Assembly: GCF_014640255.1 (NCBI RefSeq)
Contig: NZ_BMGP01000003.1
Location: 372,001 to 436,000 of the forward strand
Direction: 5' to 3'
Length of the DNA: 64,000 bases
Origin: Subtercola lobariae
Lineage (GTDB): Bacteria; Actinomycetota; Actinomycetes; Actinomycetales; Microbacteriaceae
In this document: positions 44,764 to 53,092 of the stretch, one piece after another
Layout of the letters: every line of letters begins with the position of its first letter
Numbering within the stretch: the first letter of the stretch is position 1
The notes under the pieces: model-generated
The model's database searches: none
The model's input: only the letters and a program-made list of their open reading frames with translations
What the model was told of the DNA's origin: nothing
Position numbers and translations under genes: made by a program

Positions 44764-45794
44764 AGTCGCGCGATCGCCTTGATGGCGCGGCGTTCATCCA
44801 TCGCCTTGTAGGCCTCGCCGATGTCGGCCAGCTCGAACTCGTAGTCGAAGACGAGGCCCGGGTTGATGGCGCCCGAAAGCACGTCGGTCAACAGCTCGGG
44901 CAGATAGGCCCGCACAGGTGCAAGCCCGCCGCCCAAGCCGATATTGCTGCCGAACGCCGTCTGAATCGGCACCTCGACGCCGTGCGGAACCCCCACGAAC
45001 CCCACACGCGAGCCCGGGCGCGCAATCGCGAATGCCGTGGTGAAGGCCTGGCCCGTGCCCACGCACTCGAGAGTCGCATCGACGCCCACGCCGTCGGTCA
45101 GCTCGAGCACCTCGGCCACCGCGTCGTCGCCGCGCGCCGACACGATATCGGTCGCTCCGAACTGGGTGGCGATGACCTGGCGTGCGGGGTTTCGGCTCAG
45201 CGAGATGATGCGTTCGGCGCCGAGTCGACGGGCTGCGAGCACACCACAGAGCCCGACGGCGCCGTCGCCCACCACGGCGACCGTTGAGCCAGCGACGACG
45301 CCCGCTCCGACGGCGGCGTGGTGACCGGTGCCGCACACATCTGAGAGTGCCAGCAGCGAGGGGATGAGCCGGGCATCCGGAACCCCGCCGGGAACGACCA
45401 CGAGCGTGCCGTTCGCCTCGGCGACCCGCACGTATTCGCCCTGACCGCCGTCGGCGCCCTGCGTCGCCCAGAAACCACCGTGCACGCACGACGACGTGAT
45501 GCCGTAACGGCAGTGCGGGCACGTGCCATCGCTCCACATGAACGGAGCGATGACGAAGTCGCCCACCTTCACGGTGGTCACGTCGGCACCGACCTCTTCG
45601 ACCACGCCAACGAACTCGTGCCCGATGGGCCCGCCGTGCTTACGTTTGCTCTCGCCGCGGTAGTACCAGAGGTCTGAACCGCACACGCAGGTCGCTGTTA
45701 CCCGCACGATCGCATCGCCGGGCTGCTGGATGATCGGGTCTGGCCTCTCACCCAGCGAAACGTCGAACGGGGCATTGTAGACAGCAGCTCTCAT
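44760..45794 (-). CDS. Zinc-dependent alcohol dehydrogenase (MDR family)
   Basis: 344 residues: catalytic zinc ligands in TCVCGSDLWYY and PIGHEFVGVVEEVG, a Rossmann fold with VAVVGDGAVGLCGVLAARRLGA, and a lobe with only three cysteines (DGTCPHCRYGITSSC), so a full four-cysteine structural zinc site is not evident. Similar sequences act on varied alcohols, aldehydes or sugars. It is followed by the amidase gene with a 4-nt overlap. Confidence 0.88.
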   Translation of the reverse strand: MRAAVYNAPFDVSLGERPDPIIQQPGDAIVRVTATCVCGSDLWYYRGESKRKHGGPIGHEFVGVVEEVGADVTTVKVGDFVIAPFMWSDGTCPHCRYGITSSCVHGGFWATQGADGGQGEYVRVAEANGTLVVVPGGVPDARLIPSLLALSDVCGTGHHAAVGAGVVAGSTVAVVGDGAVGLCGVLAARRLGAERIISLSRNPARQVIATQFGATDIVSARGDDAVAEVLELTDGVGVDATLECVGTGQAFTTAFAIARPGSRVGFVGVPHGVEVPIQTAFGSNIGLGGGLAPVRAYLPELLTDVLSGAINPGLVFDYEFELADIGEAYKAMDERRAIKAIARL

Positions 45795-45890
45795 AACGCA
45801 TCAGCCTACCCAGCGGCGGCCGCACCTCGCGGCATGACGGTGACCGCGCAGCGCGCCCACAGCGGCACGGAGAAGCCCAGCAGTGGCACG

Positions 45891-45903
45891 TAGAATCGGG
45901 CAC
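45891..45903 (+). promoter_or_regulatory. -10 element of a leaderless membrane protein gene
   Basis: TAGAAT at 45891-45896, then seven bases, then ATG 45904. Confidence 0.5.
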
Positions 45904-46500
45904 ATGGTTTTCGAGCGAGTCGATCGGTTGGCCGCGGGCCGCACCGCCGGCTATCGCATCGCCGACGAATTGCGCACGCACCCCCGAACCAAGCGGGCGT
46001 TCACCGCCATCACCTGGCTGCTCGCTGTGGAGTTCGCGCTCGGCGTGACCGCCCTGGTGATCGCCCTCGTTCTCACGCTCAACGGTCAGAGCGTGTCGTG
46101 GCCGGTCTGGTTTCGGGGCGTCGTGGTTCTCGGCATCACCACGACCCTGTTCTACTTCGCCTGGCGTGCCCGCGAGGGGTACTACTGGGCGTATTCGAGG
46201 CTGAAGCTGTTCAGCAAGATCTTTCCCGTGATCACGCTGGTGATCGCCGCGATTCCGGGGCTCTACCCGCTGTGGATGATCACCGAGCAGATTCTCTTCA
46301 GCTTGGTGCTCATCGGGGTGGCCGACTACCTCTCGTCAGACCACATGCGTCAGGTGTTCGTGAAGCCGGGGACGCTGGGTGTCACCGACAGCGATAGCAA
46401 CACCGACAGCGCCACCAATACCGCAGCGGCCACCAACACCGCCACGGCCACCGCCACCGCCGCGGCCACCGAGAACGCCGGGAATACCGGGCCTCGGTAG
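45904..46500 (+). CDS. Four-helix membrane protein, unknown function
   Basis: 198 residues: a soluble N-terminus of 30 residues, four hydrophobic segments (about 38-60, 70-90, 108-125, 128-148), then an Asp/Thr/Ala/Asn-rich tail with imperfect TNTAAA/TATATA repeats. I do not recognise the family; similar proteins occur as 'hypothetical' in Microbacteriaceae. The leaderless spacing favours ATG 45904 over in-frame upstream codons. Thioredoxin follows 15 nt after the stop on the same strand, which may indicate co-transcription. Confidence 0.75.
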   Translation: MVFERVDRLAAGRTAGYRIADELRTHPRTKRAFTAITWLLAVEFALGVTALVIALVLTLNGQSVSWPVWFRGVVVLGITTTLFYFAWRAREGYYWAYSRLKLFSKIFPVITLVIAAIPGLYPLWMITEQILFSLVLIGVADYLSSDHMRQVFVKPGTLGVTDSDSNTDSATNTAAATNTATATATAAATENAGNTGPR

Positions 46501-46515
46501 TCGGTTTTACCCCCC

Positions 46516-46914
46516 ATGAGCACCCAAACCCTCACCCAAGACAACCACGACAGCACCGTGGCCGACGGCATCGTTCTGATCGACTTCTGGGCCGACTGGT
46601 GCGGCCCGTGCCGCCAATTCGCGCCCGTTTACGAGGCGACCAGCGAGAAGAACACCGACATCACCTTCGCGAAGGTCGACACCGAAGACCAGCAAGCCCT
46701 GGCGGCCAGCTACGGCATCACGTCGATTCCCACCCTGGTGGTCTATCGCGACGGAATCCCGATCTTCGGTCAGCCCGGCGCTCTGCCGCAACCCGCACTC
46801 GAGAACCTGATCGAACAGGTTCGCGAACTCGACATGACCGAGGTTCGCAAAGAATACGACGAGGCGATGGCGAAGCGTACCGCTGAAGGTCAGGCGGCCG
46901 CGGTGGCCGAATAG
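46516..46914 (+). CDS. Thioredoxin
   Basis: 132-residue thioredoxin with the WCGPC active site at 28-32, DFWADWCGPC before it and the cis-proline segment ITSIPTLVVYRDG. A C-terminal extension (about 110-132, REDYEA/KRT/AAAVAE character) goes beyond the usual 107 residues and is probably helical or disordered. It reduces protein disulfides in the cytoplasm. An excellent terminator follows. The name trxA is likely but there may be other thioredoxins in the genome. Confidence 0.92.
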   Translation: MSTQTLTQDNHDSTVADGIVLIDFWADWCGPCRQFAPVYEATSEKNTDITFAKVDTEDQQALAASYGITSIPTLVVYRDGIPIFGQPGALPQPALENLIEQVRELDMTEVRKEYDEAMAKRTAEGQAAAVAE

Positions 46915-46953
46915 CCTGCGCAGCGGTCACCTACGCAGCAACACCCACGCATC

Positions 46954-46983
46954 AAAAAAGGCTCCCGATTGGGAGCCTTTTTT
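46954..46983. terminator. Strong bidirectional Rho-independent terminator
   Basis: A perfect 13-bp stem: six A plus GGCTCCC (46954-46966), a GATT loop, and GGGAGCC plus six T (46971-46983). It serves thioredoxin on the plus strand and the small membrane protein gene on the minus strand. Confidence 0.95.
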
Positions 46984-47009
46984 GTGAGCTGAGATTGTGA
47001 AGTGTGCAG

Positions 47010-47240
47010 CTACGCGCCATCTACGTGGCGCAGCAGCTGCAGCGGAATGAACACACCGAGGCACACCGAAACCAGGCCCGAGGCGAAGATCAGCGTCGCG
47101 AAGTCAGGAAACTGAAAGGCCAGACCGAACAGGTACATGCCGCCGATGAACAGCACGAGCGAAACGATGAGCGTGACGACCGTCACGACTCCCCCGGTCG
47201 ACTGCCGAGATTCTACGGGGCCCTTACCTAACTGTGTCAT
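47010..47240 (-). CDS. Small two-helix membrane protein, 76 aa
   Basis: From ATG 47240 the protein is MTQLGKGPVESRQSTGG followed by two hydrophobic segments (about 18-40 and 46-66) and RHVDGA. No function can be assigned. The in-frame extension to 47267 is not needed because TAAGAT lies seven bases before ATG 47240. It terminates at the shared terminator with thioredoxin and lies immediately downstream of ligD on the same strand. Confidence 0.75.
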   Translation of the reverse strand: MTQLGKGPVESRQSTGGVVTVVTLIVSLVLFIGGMYLFGLAFQFPDFATLIFASGLVSVCLGVFIPLQLLRHVDGA

Positions 47241-47253
47241 GGCATCTATCTTA
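47241..47253 (-). promoter_or_regulatory. -10 element of a leaderless small membrane gene
   Basis: TAAGAT on the minus strand (47253-47248), then seven bases, then ATG 47240. Confidence 0.45.
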
Positions 47254-47267
47254 GGGCCTCGAGGCAC

Positions 47268-49937
47268 TCACGACTCGCGCACCACGTCGGTAACGGCCTT
47301 GTCGGTTCGCCAGCCGCGCCAGCTCGGCTGACGGAGGTGATTCGAGGCTGTCCACTCGGCAAATTCCACCTCGCCGACGAGTTCGGGCGTCAGCCAGCGG
47401 GCATCGCGGGCGACGTCGCGCGGAACGTCGATGAACGGGGAGGTCTTTCGGCCGAGTTTCTCGAAACGGGCATCCATTCGGCTGAGCTCGGCGTCGCTGA
47501 AGCCCGTTCCGACGCGGCCGACATATCGCAGGCCGTCGTTCTCGGGTACTCCGAGCAGGAGCGAGCCGACGCCGTCTGCGCGCCGACCGGCGCCGGGCCG
47601 CCACCCGCCGATCACCACTTCTTGGCTGAGGTGGTGTTTGATCTTGATCCACGAGCGAGAACGGCGGCCTGCCGTGTAGGTGCTCTCGTGTTTCTTCGCC
47701 ATGACCCCCTCGAGGCCCAACGTCTTGCTGGCCGCGAAGGCTGCCTCGAAGTCGCCGGCGAAGGCGGCGGGCACCTGAACGACCGAACGGGCATCCGGTC
47801 GCACCGTCTCTTCGAGCAGCACCCGGCGCTCGTCGTAGCTGTGCCGTAGCAGCGACTGCCCATCGAGGCTCAGGATGTCGAAGGCCAGGTAATGCACGGC
47901 GACCGCGGCGAGCGCACGTTTGACCTCAGCCTCACCCTGAAGGTTCATGCGCTGCTGCAGGCGGCTGAAGCTCGGCCGCCCCTTCGAATCGAGGGCGACG
48001 ATCTCGCCGTCGAGCACGAGCTCGTGCGAGCCTGCCGCGGCGCTCAGGCCGTCGAGCAGATCGGGGTACGCGGCGGTGACATCGTTGCCGTTGCGGGTGA
48101 GCAGGCGCACGCCCGAGGCGTCGAGGTAGGCGACGGCGCGAATGCCGTCCCACTTCATCTCGTAGGCCCAGGCCTCGGTGCCGCTGATGTCTTTCTCGGC
48201 GCCGAGGGTGGCGAGCATCGGTGAGATGGGGGGCGGCGCACTCGGGGTGGCCGGTTTCGGGGTGGCCGGCTTCGAGGTGGCCGGTTTAGAGGTGGCCGAT
48301 CGCGCAGTGGCGCTGGCAGGGGTTCGCGCCGACTCCCGCGCCGCGTTGATGGCGGGCGCCTCGTCGTCGGGCTGCGGCGGCAGCTTCGCGTGACGCTCTT
48401 CGCTCGCCGCGCTGTAGTGCGGTTCCATCAGGTGGATGAGCCAGTTCTGGGGCGCCTTCGAACCGCCGCCCGAACCGGTGTGGATGAGGGCGAACTTACG
48501 ATCGCCGCCGAGTCCGCCCTTCTTCGTGCCGTGCAGTGTCGCAATGATCTCTTTACCATCCCGCCACTTCTCGAGGTCGTAGGTGCCTTCATCCCAGATC
48601 TCGACCACGCCTCCCCCGTACTCGCCCTTCGGAATGGTGCCCTCGAACGACCCGTACTCGAGCGGATGATCTTCGGTCTGCACCGCGAGATGGTTCACCT
48701 TCGTTTCGGTGGGAGTGCCCTTCGGCAGCGCCCACGAGACGAGCACGCCGTCGTGTTCGAGGCGAAAATCGTAGTGCAGCCGAGACGCGTTGTGCTTCTG
48801 AATGACGAAGGAGTTGCCGCCGCCTGGGGCCGGCCGGGCATCCGGAACCGGCTCGGGAGTCTTCGCCTGATCGCGCTTGGAGCGGTAGGTATGCAGGCGG
48901 TCGGGTTCGGAGGTCTCGGGGCTCGAAGCACGCGAAGAACCCGACGAACCAGAAGAACCAGAACCTGACGCGCCCGAGACACTCTCGACCGACACCTCGC
49001 CCCCGGCCGACGAGGTGATCACCGCGAGCGGGTCGCCGCGCCGCTTCACCCGCGCGAGCACCTCGGTGAAGTCGAGCTGCGCGAGCGAGGGCGACGCGAG
49101 TTCGCGCCAGGTGCGCGGCGCCGCGACCATGGGGTGCGATCGGCCGCGCAGCGAATACGGCGCGACAGTGGTCTTCGAGCCGTTGTTCTGGCTCCAGTCG
49201 ACCAGAACCTTGCCCTGCCGAAGCGTCTTCTTCATGTCGCTGACGATCAGGTCGGGGTGGTCGGCCTCGAGAATGCGGGCGAGCTCGTGCGCGACCGCCG
49301 ACACCTGATCAGAGGTCTGGCTGCCGTCGAGCGCGGCATACAGGTGGATTCCCTTACTTCCGCTCGTGACCGGCATCGGTTCGAGCCCCATGCCCTGCAG
49401 AAGCTCGCGGGCGTATTTCGCCACCTCGGCGCACTCGGCGAGGCCCGTGCCGTCACCCGGGTCGAGGTCGAGCACCAGCCGGTCGGGGTTGTGGCGCACT
49501 CCGGTGCGGCCGAACCGCCACTGCGGCACGTGCAACTCGAGCGCGGCGATCTGAGCGAGCCAGGTGAGCGTGGCGCGGTCGTTCACGAGCGGGTACTCGT
49601 TGTCGTGGTCTGAGTGCTCGATGGCGCGGCGTTTCACCCACGTAGGCGTGCCGTCGCTGAGGTTCTTCTGAAAGAACATGTCGCCCGGATGCTCGGCGGT
49701 ACCCACCCCGTTCACCCACCGTTTTCGTGTGGCCGCGCGATCGCGAACGTACGGCAGCATCAGGTCGGCGATCTCGGAGTAGTACCGCAGAACATCCGCT
49801 TTCGTCGTGCCTGTTTCTGGGTAGATGACCTTCTCGAGGTTCGTCAGCCTGATGCGGTGGCCGTCGACGCTGACCAGCACGTCGTTCGCCGAACCGCCGG
49901 ATGTGCCTCTCGAAGAGGCCGTGCGCGCCGGTGTCAT
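47268..49937 (-). CDS. ligD: Multifunctional DNA ligase D for non-homologous end joining
   Basis: 889 residues in the order polymerase/primase (about 1-310; VLDLDPGDG and SGSKGIHLYAAL), 3'-phosphoesterase (about 375-520; FVIQKHNASRLHYDFRLEHDG) and ATP-dependent ligase (about 575-889; nucleotidyl lysine in YEMKWDGIRA near 596). This is the mycobacterial domain order. Linkers are repetitive: SSGSSGSSRASSPETSEP between the first two domains and KPATSKPATPKPATPS between the last two. It is divergent from ku, 70 nt apart. With Ku it repairs double-strand breaks without a template. Confidence 0.96.
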   Translation of the reverse strand: MTPARTASSRGTSGGSANDVLVSVDGHRIRLTNLEKVIYPETGTTKADVLRYYSEIADLMLPYVRDRAATRKRWVNGVGTAEHPGDMFFQKNLSDGTPTWVKRRAIEHSDHDNEYPLVNDRATLTWLAQIAALELHVPQWRFGRTGVRHNPDRLVLDLDPGDGTGLAECAEVAKYARELLQGMGLEPMPVTSGSKGIHLYAALDGSQTSDQVSAVAHELARILEADHPDLIVSDMKKTLRQGKVLVDWSQNNGSKTTVAPYSLRGRSHPMVAAPRTWRELASPSLAQLDFTEVLARVKRRGDPLAVITSSAGGEVSVESVSGASGSGSSGSSGSSRASSPETSEPDRLHTYRSKRDQAKTPEPVPDARPAPGGGNSFVIQKHNASRLHYDFRLEHDGVLVSWALPKGTPTETKVNHLAVQTEDHPLEYGSFEGTIPKGEYGGGVVEIWDEGTYDLEKWRDGKEIIATLHGTKKGGLGGDRKFALIHTGSGGGSKAPQNWLIHLMEPHYSAASEERHAKLPPQPDDEAPAINAARESARTPASATARSATSKPATSKPATPKPATPSAPPPISPMLATLGAEKDISGTEAWAYEMKWDGIRAVAYLDASGVRLLTRNGNDVTAAYPDLLDGLSAAAGSHELVLDGEIVALDSKGRPSFSRLQQRMNLQGEAEVKRALAAVAVHYLAFDILSLDGQSLLRHSYDERRVLLEETVRPDARSVVQVPAAFAGDFEAAFAASKTLGLEGVMAKKHESTYTAGRRSRSWIKIKHHLSQEVVIGGWRPGAGRRADGVGSLLLGVPENDGLRYVGRVGTGFSDAELSRMDARFEKLGRKTSPFIDVPRDVARDARWLTPELVGEVEFAEWTASNHLRQPSWRGWRTDKAVTDVVRES

Positions 49938-50007
49938 AGCGCTATTGTGCGGCGGCGGGGCGTCAAGGCACTAGCTCTTGACGGCCGTTTGGTGAAAAAC
50001 TCATGAC

Positions 50008-50865
50008 ATGAGATCAATTTGGAAGGGCGCCATCACCTTCGGGCTGGTGAATGTACCGGTGAAGGTCTACAGCGCAACCGAAGATCACGATATTTCGCTG
50101 CATCAGGTGCACGATGCTGACGGCGGGCGCATCCGGTATCAGCGAGTGTGCGAGATCGACGGCAAGGTCGTCGAGTATGCGCACATCGACAAGGCCTACG
50201 ACGACGGCGAGCGAACCGTCATCATCACCTCAGACGACCTCGCGTCGTTGCCAGCCGAGAAGAGCCGCGAGATCGATGTCGTGGAATTCGTGCCGAGCGA
50301 ACAGGTCGACCCCATTCGCTTCGACCGCAGCTACTTTCTCGAACCAGACTCGAAGTCGTCGAAGGCGTACGTTCTGCTGCGCCGCACCCTCGAAGAGACC
50401 GACCGCACGGCCATCGTGAAGTTCGCCCTACGGCAGAAGTCGCGGCTCGCCGCCCTGCGCGTGCACGGCGACGTTCTGCTGCTGCAGACGCTGCTGTGGG
50501 ACGACGAGGTGCGCGACGCAAAATTCTCGTCGCTGGATGACCGCCCCACCGTCTCCGCCAAAGAACTCGAAATGTCGGCGCGACTCGTCGACTCGTACTC
50601 CTCTGACTTCGAACCGCACAAGTTCAGCGACGACTACCAGGTGCAGCTGCGCCAGCTCATCGACGCCAAACTCGAGGCCGGCGACGCTGTCGACACCGAG
50701 TCCACCTTCGGCGAAAGCGCGAACGACTCCGAAGACTCGGGCGGTGAGGTTCTCGACCTGATGGAGGCTCTGCGGCAGAGCGTGGAGAAGAGCCGGGCGA
50801 AGGGTTCTGACACGTCGAAGCCGGCGCGGGCGCCGCGCAAGTCCGCGGCGAAGAAGCCAGCCTGA
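50008..50865 (+). CDS. ku: Ku homodimer protein
   Basis: 285 residues beginning MRSIWKGAITFGLVNVPVK, the family signature. It forms a ring on DNA ends and recruits LigD, encoded divergently. The C-terminal 35 residues are Lys/Ala-rich (SRAKGSDTSKPARAPRKSAAKKPA), typical of actinobacterial Ku and thought to bind DNA. No clear ribosome binding site precedes ATG 50008. Confidence 0.96.
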   Translation: MRSIWKGAITFGLVNVPVKVYSATEDHDISLHQVHDADGGRIRYQRVCEIDGKVVEYAHIDKAYDDGERTVIITSDDLASLPAEKSREIDVVEFVPSEQVDPIRFDRSYFLEPDSKSSKAYVLLRRTLEETDRTAIVKFALRQKSRLAALRVHGDVLLLQTLLWDDEVRDAKFSSLDDRPTVSAKELEMSARLVDSYSSDFEPHKFSDDYQVQLRQLIDAKLEAGDAVDTESTFGESANDSEDSGGEVLDLMEALRQSVEKSRAKGSDTSKPARAPRKSAAKKPA

Positions 50866-50971
50866 GCGCTCGGGCGGCGCTCGGTGGGCGCTCGACCGGC
50901 GCGGCCCCGCTCGGCCGACCGTTTTGGGCAGATAGTTGTCGCTTTAACGGTTTTCTCCCAATTTCGGCCGA

Positions 50972-50983
50972 TAGCCTCTGCGC
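50972..50983 (+). promoter_or_regulatory. -10 element of the leaderless DUF3105-DUF305 operon
   Basis: TAGCCT at 50972-50977, then six bases, then GTG 50984. Confidence 0.5.
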
Positions 50984-51682
50984 GTGCCAGCCGATGACAG
51001 CTCAAAGCCCGCCTCCACACCGAACGGCGGTTCGGCGAAGCAGCTGAGCGTCAAGCAAGAACGCGAGGCTCGCCGGGCTGAAAAGGTCGAGGCGATGAAG
51101 CGCGCGCAGGCGAAGGCCACACGCAACCGTCGCATCGCCTTCGGTTCAGGGTTCGGCGTTCTCGCGCTGATCGTGGTTCTGGTCATCGTGTTCGTGGTGA
51201 CCGGTGGCAGTTCGACGCCCGCGCCGGTGGCGACTCAGGCTGACGGCGTGCAGACCTTCACCGGGCTCACCCGCAATCACGTCACCGGCACGGTGAAGTA
51301 CGCCCAGGTGCCGCCCGTGGGTGGCGATCACAACCCCGTCTGGCTGAACTGCGGAATCTACGACCAGCCGGTGCCGAACGAGAACGCCGTGCACGACTTG
51401 GAGCACGGCGCCGTGTGGGTCACCTATGACGCCACGAAGATCACCGGAGACCAACTGACGGCACTGCGTGCCGAGCTACCGACCACGTACATCGTGCTCT
51501 CGCCGTATGCCGGGCTGCCCTCGCCCGTGGTGGCGTCGGCGTGGGGCGCGCAGATTCAGCTCACCGGGGTCGATGACACAAGGCTCAAAGACTTCTTGAA
51601 CACGTATTGGCAGTCGCCGAACGCCCCCGAGCCCGGTGCGGCCTGCACCGGTGGGTTGACCGCGCCCGGCCTGGTGTCGTGA
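50984..51682 (+). CDS. DUF3105 membrane-anchored protein
   Basis: 232 residues: a charged N-terminal coiled segment (KQEREARRAEKVEAMKRAQ), one membrane helix (about 52-75) and an extracellular domain with NHVTGTVKYAQVPPVGGDHNP, VHDLEHGAVWVTYD and a pair of cysteines. The domain matches DUF3105, which is of unknown function but often travels with DUF305. Conserved histidines suggest metal binding. Its stop overlaps the DUF305 start (GTGA). Confidence 0.9.
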   Translation: MPADDSSKPASTPNGGSAKQLSVKQEREARRAEKVEAMKRAQAKATRNRRIAFGSGFGVLALIVVLVIVFVVTGGSSTPAPVATQADGVQTFTGLTRNHVTGTVKYAQVPPVGGDHNPVWLNCGIYDQPVPNENAVHDLEHGAVWVTYDATKITGDQLTALRAELPTTYIVLSPYAGLPSPVVASAWGAQIQLTGVDDTRLKDFLNTYWQSPNAPEPGAACTGGLTAPGLVS

Positions 51683-52371
51683 GCGAAGAGGTCTCAGATA
51701 CCAGCGCGGGCGGCAGTCGCGTGCGGCTACGCATCGCGCTCGTTCTCGGGGCCGTGCTGCTGCTCGTGGTGGGCCTCGTCGTCGGCCGCGTGACCACACC
51801 CGTCACCACGACGCCCGGCACTCTGAGCGCCGAGGCGGGATTCGCCCGAGACATGCAAGTGCATCATCAGCAGGCCATCGACATGGCCCTGATCATCCGT
51901 GACGAAACAACCGATCCTGAGATTCGCCAGCTCGCCTACGACATCGCGACCTCGCAGGGGCAGCAGGCCGGCCAGATGTTCGCCTGGCTGAATCTCTGGG
52001 GCCTGCCACAGTCCTCCCCCGTGCCCGCGATGACGTGGATGACCCTGCCCACCCTCGACCAGACCGACGCCCAGCACGGCATGAACATGAGCTCGGTCGC
52101 GACCACCGATGCCGCTATCGCGGCGTCGCCCACCATGCCGGGCATGGCGAGCCAAGCCGATCTCACGCGCCTCCAGTCGCTCACCGGTGTCGACGCCGAA
52201 AAGCTGTTCTTGACGCTGATGATCGCTCACCACCAGGGCGGAGTCGAAATGGCGGATGCCCTGGTGGCCCGCTCGACCAATCCCGACGTTCTGGCGCTGG
52301 CGAACACCATCATCACGGCGCAAACCAGCGAGATCGCTTACATGCAGCAGCTGCTCGCTGCTCGTTCGTAA
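51679..52371 (+). CDS. DUF305 family protein
   Basis: 230 residues: one membrane helix near the N-terminus (about 18-40) and two DUF305 ferritin-like repeats with the M-x-x-H-H-Q motif seen in MQVHHQQAIDMALI and again in LMIAHHQGGVEMADAL. DUF305 proteins are linked to copper or other metal handling in several bacteria, though the function is not firmly known. GTG 51679 overlaps the previous stop, so it is coupled to DUF3105. Confidence 0.92.
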   Translation: MSEEVSDTSAGGSRVRLRIALVLGAVLLLVVGLVVGRVTTPVTTTPGTLSAEAGFARDMQVHHQQAIDMALIIRDETTDPEIRQLAYDIATSQGQQAGQMFAWLNLWGLPQSSPVPAMTWMTLPTLDQTDAQHGMNMSSVATTDAAIAASPTMPGMASQADLTRLQSLTGVDAEKLFLTLMIAHHQGGVEMADALVARSTNPDVLALANTIITAQTSEIAYMQQLLAARS

Positions 52372-52373
52372 AG

Positions 52374-52709
52374 TTTCTCGGCGATGCCGTCACCTTCGCC
52401 GATTCGGCTCTGAAGAGCTGCGTGGCGACTCAGCTCGGGGTTTCACCCGCAGCATCCATTTCACGAGCGCAACTGCAGAGCCTCACCGCTCTCAGCTGCG
52501 AGCGCGATCAGATTGCCGATATCACGCCCCTGTTGACCTACCAGTGGAACCGTAATGGAGTGCTCATCATCGGCGCCACGGCGGCGACCTGGGTGTTGAC
52601 GAACTCAGACGCGGGCACGAGCATCACGGTCATCGTCACGGGAACGAAATCGGGCTACTCCCCCATCTCGACAATCAGCGCGGTCACCCCCGTTTTGGCC
52701 AACAAGTAG
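52374..52709 (+). pseudogene. Remnant of a secreted LRR/Ig-like surface protein
   Basis: An open stretch with no credible start codon or ribosome binding site reads FADSALKSCVATQLG, then LQSLTALSCERDQIADITPL, the first repeat of an internalin-like leucine-rich region. It jumps directly to LTYQWNRNGVLIIGATAAT and ends ITVIVTGTKSGYSPISTIS, an Ig-like domain as found at the C-terminus of large cell-surface proteins. The middle is missing and the 5' end is lost, so this is a deletion scar of a much larger gene. It is followed by the inverted and direct repeats. Confidence 0.7.
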
Positions 52710-52723
52710 CCGGCGGCACTTCG

Positions 52724-52789
52724 GAGTGAGCCCAGTACGCCCAATTGAGGCCGCTATAACTGCCTCAATTGGGCGTACTGGGCTCACTC
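52724..52789. repeat. Perfect 28-bp inverted repeat, 10-nt loop
   Basis: Arms at 52724-52751 and 52762-52789 are exact reverse complements; each starts or ends with GAGTGAGCCCAG/CTGGGCTCACTC. The spacer is CGCTATAACT. It lacks a T-run and is longer than an ordinary terminator. It overlaps the first copy of a 31-bp direct repeat. Confidence 0.95.
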
Positions 52790-52840
52790 AGCGTCAGGAG
52801 AGTTCTGAATGGGCTCACTCAGTGCCAGGAAAGTTCGGAA
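52779..52840. repeat. Two tandem 31-bp direct repeats
   Basis: 52779-52809 and 52810-52840 both begin TGGGCTCACTCAG and differ at four positions. The first copy includes the end of the inverted repeat's right arm. Confidence 0.9.
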
Positions 52841-52854
52841 GCGGCGGAACGCAA

Positions 52855-52887
52855 AAAGGCCCGGAATCGCAGTGATTCCGGGCCTTT
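52855..52887 (-). terminator. Terminator of the initiator tRNA
   Basis: A perfect 14-bp stem, AAAGGCCCGGAATC and its complement, around a 5-nt loop. Read on the minus strand it is followed by a short T-run (five T in all), directly downstream of the tRNA. Confidence 0.85.
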
Positions 52888-52902
52888 CTGGTCTTGCGTT
52901 TG

Positions 52903-52976
52903 TTGCGGGGACAGGATTTGAACCTGCGACCTCTGGGTTATGAGCCCAGCGAGCTACCGAACTGCTCCACCCCGCG
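52903..52976 (-). tRNA. Initiator tRNA-fMet (CAU)
   Basis: The acceptor stem begins CGCGGGG and ends CCCCGCA, so C1 faces A72, the mismatch that marks bacterial initiators. The anticodon stem has three G-C pairs (GGG/CCC) around CTCATAA, with CAT at 52942-52940. CCA is not encoded after the discriminator A. Confidence 0.95.
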
Positions 52977-53092
52977 GCACAAGAGACAACACTATCACAG
53001 GTGTTGGCAGCCGATGACCATGGGCCACATCTGGGCGGTCAGCGCCGCGCCCGAAGGCGCCGGCGGCGGCACACGGCGGCCGACACTGCCCG

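Noticed and set aside
52724-52789. Ordinary intrinsic terminator
   Set aside because: A 28-bp perfect stem without a T-run is atypical, and a proper terminator for the nearby tRNA already exists at 52855-52887.
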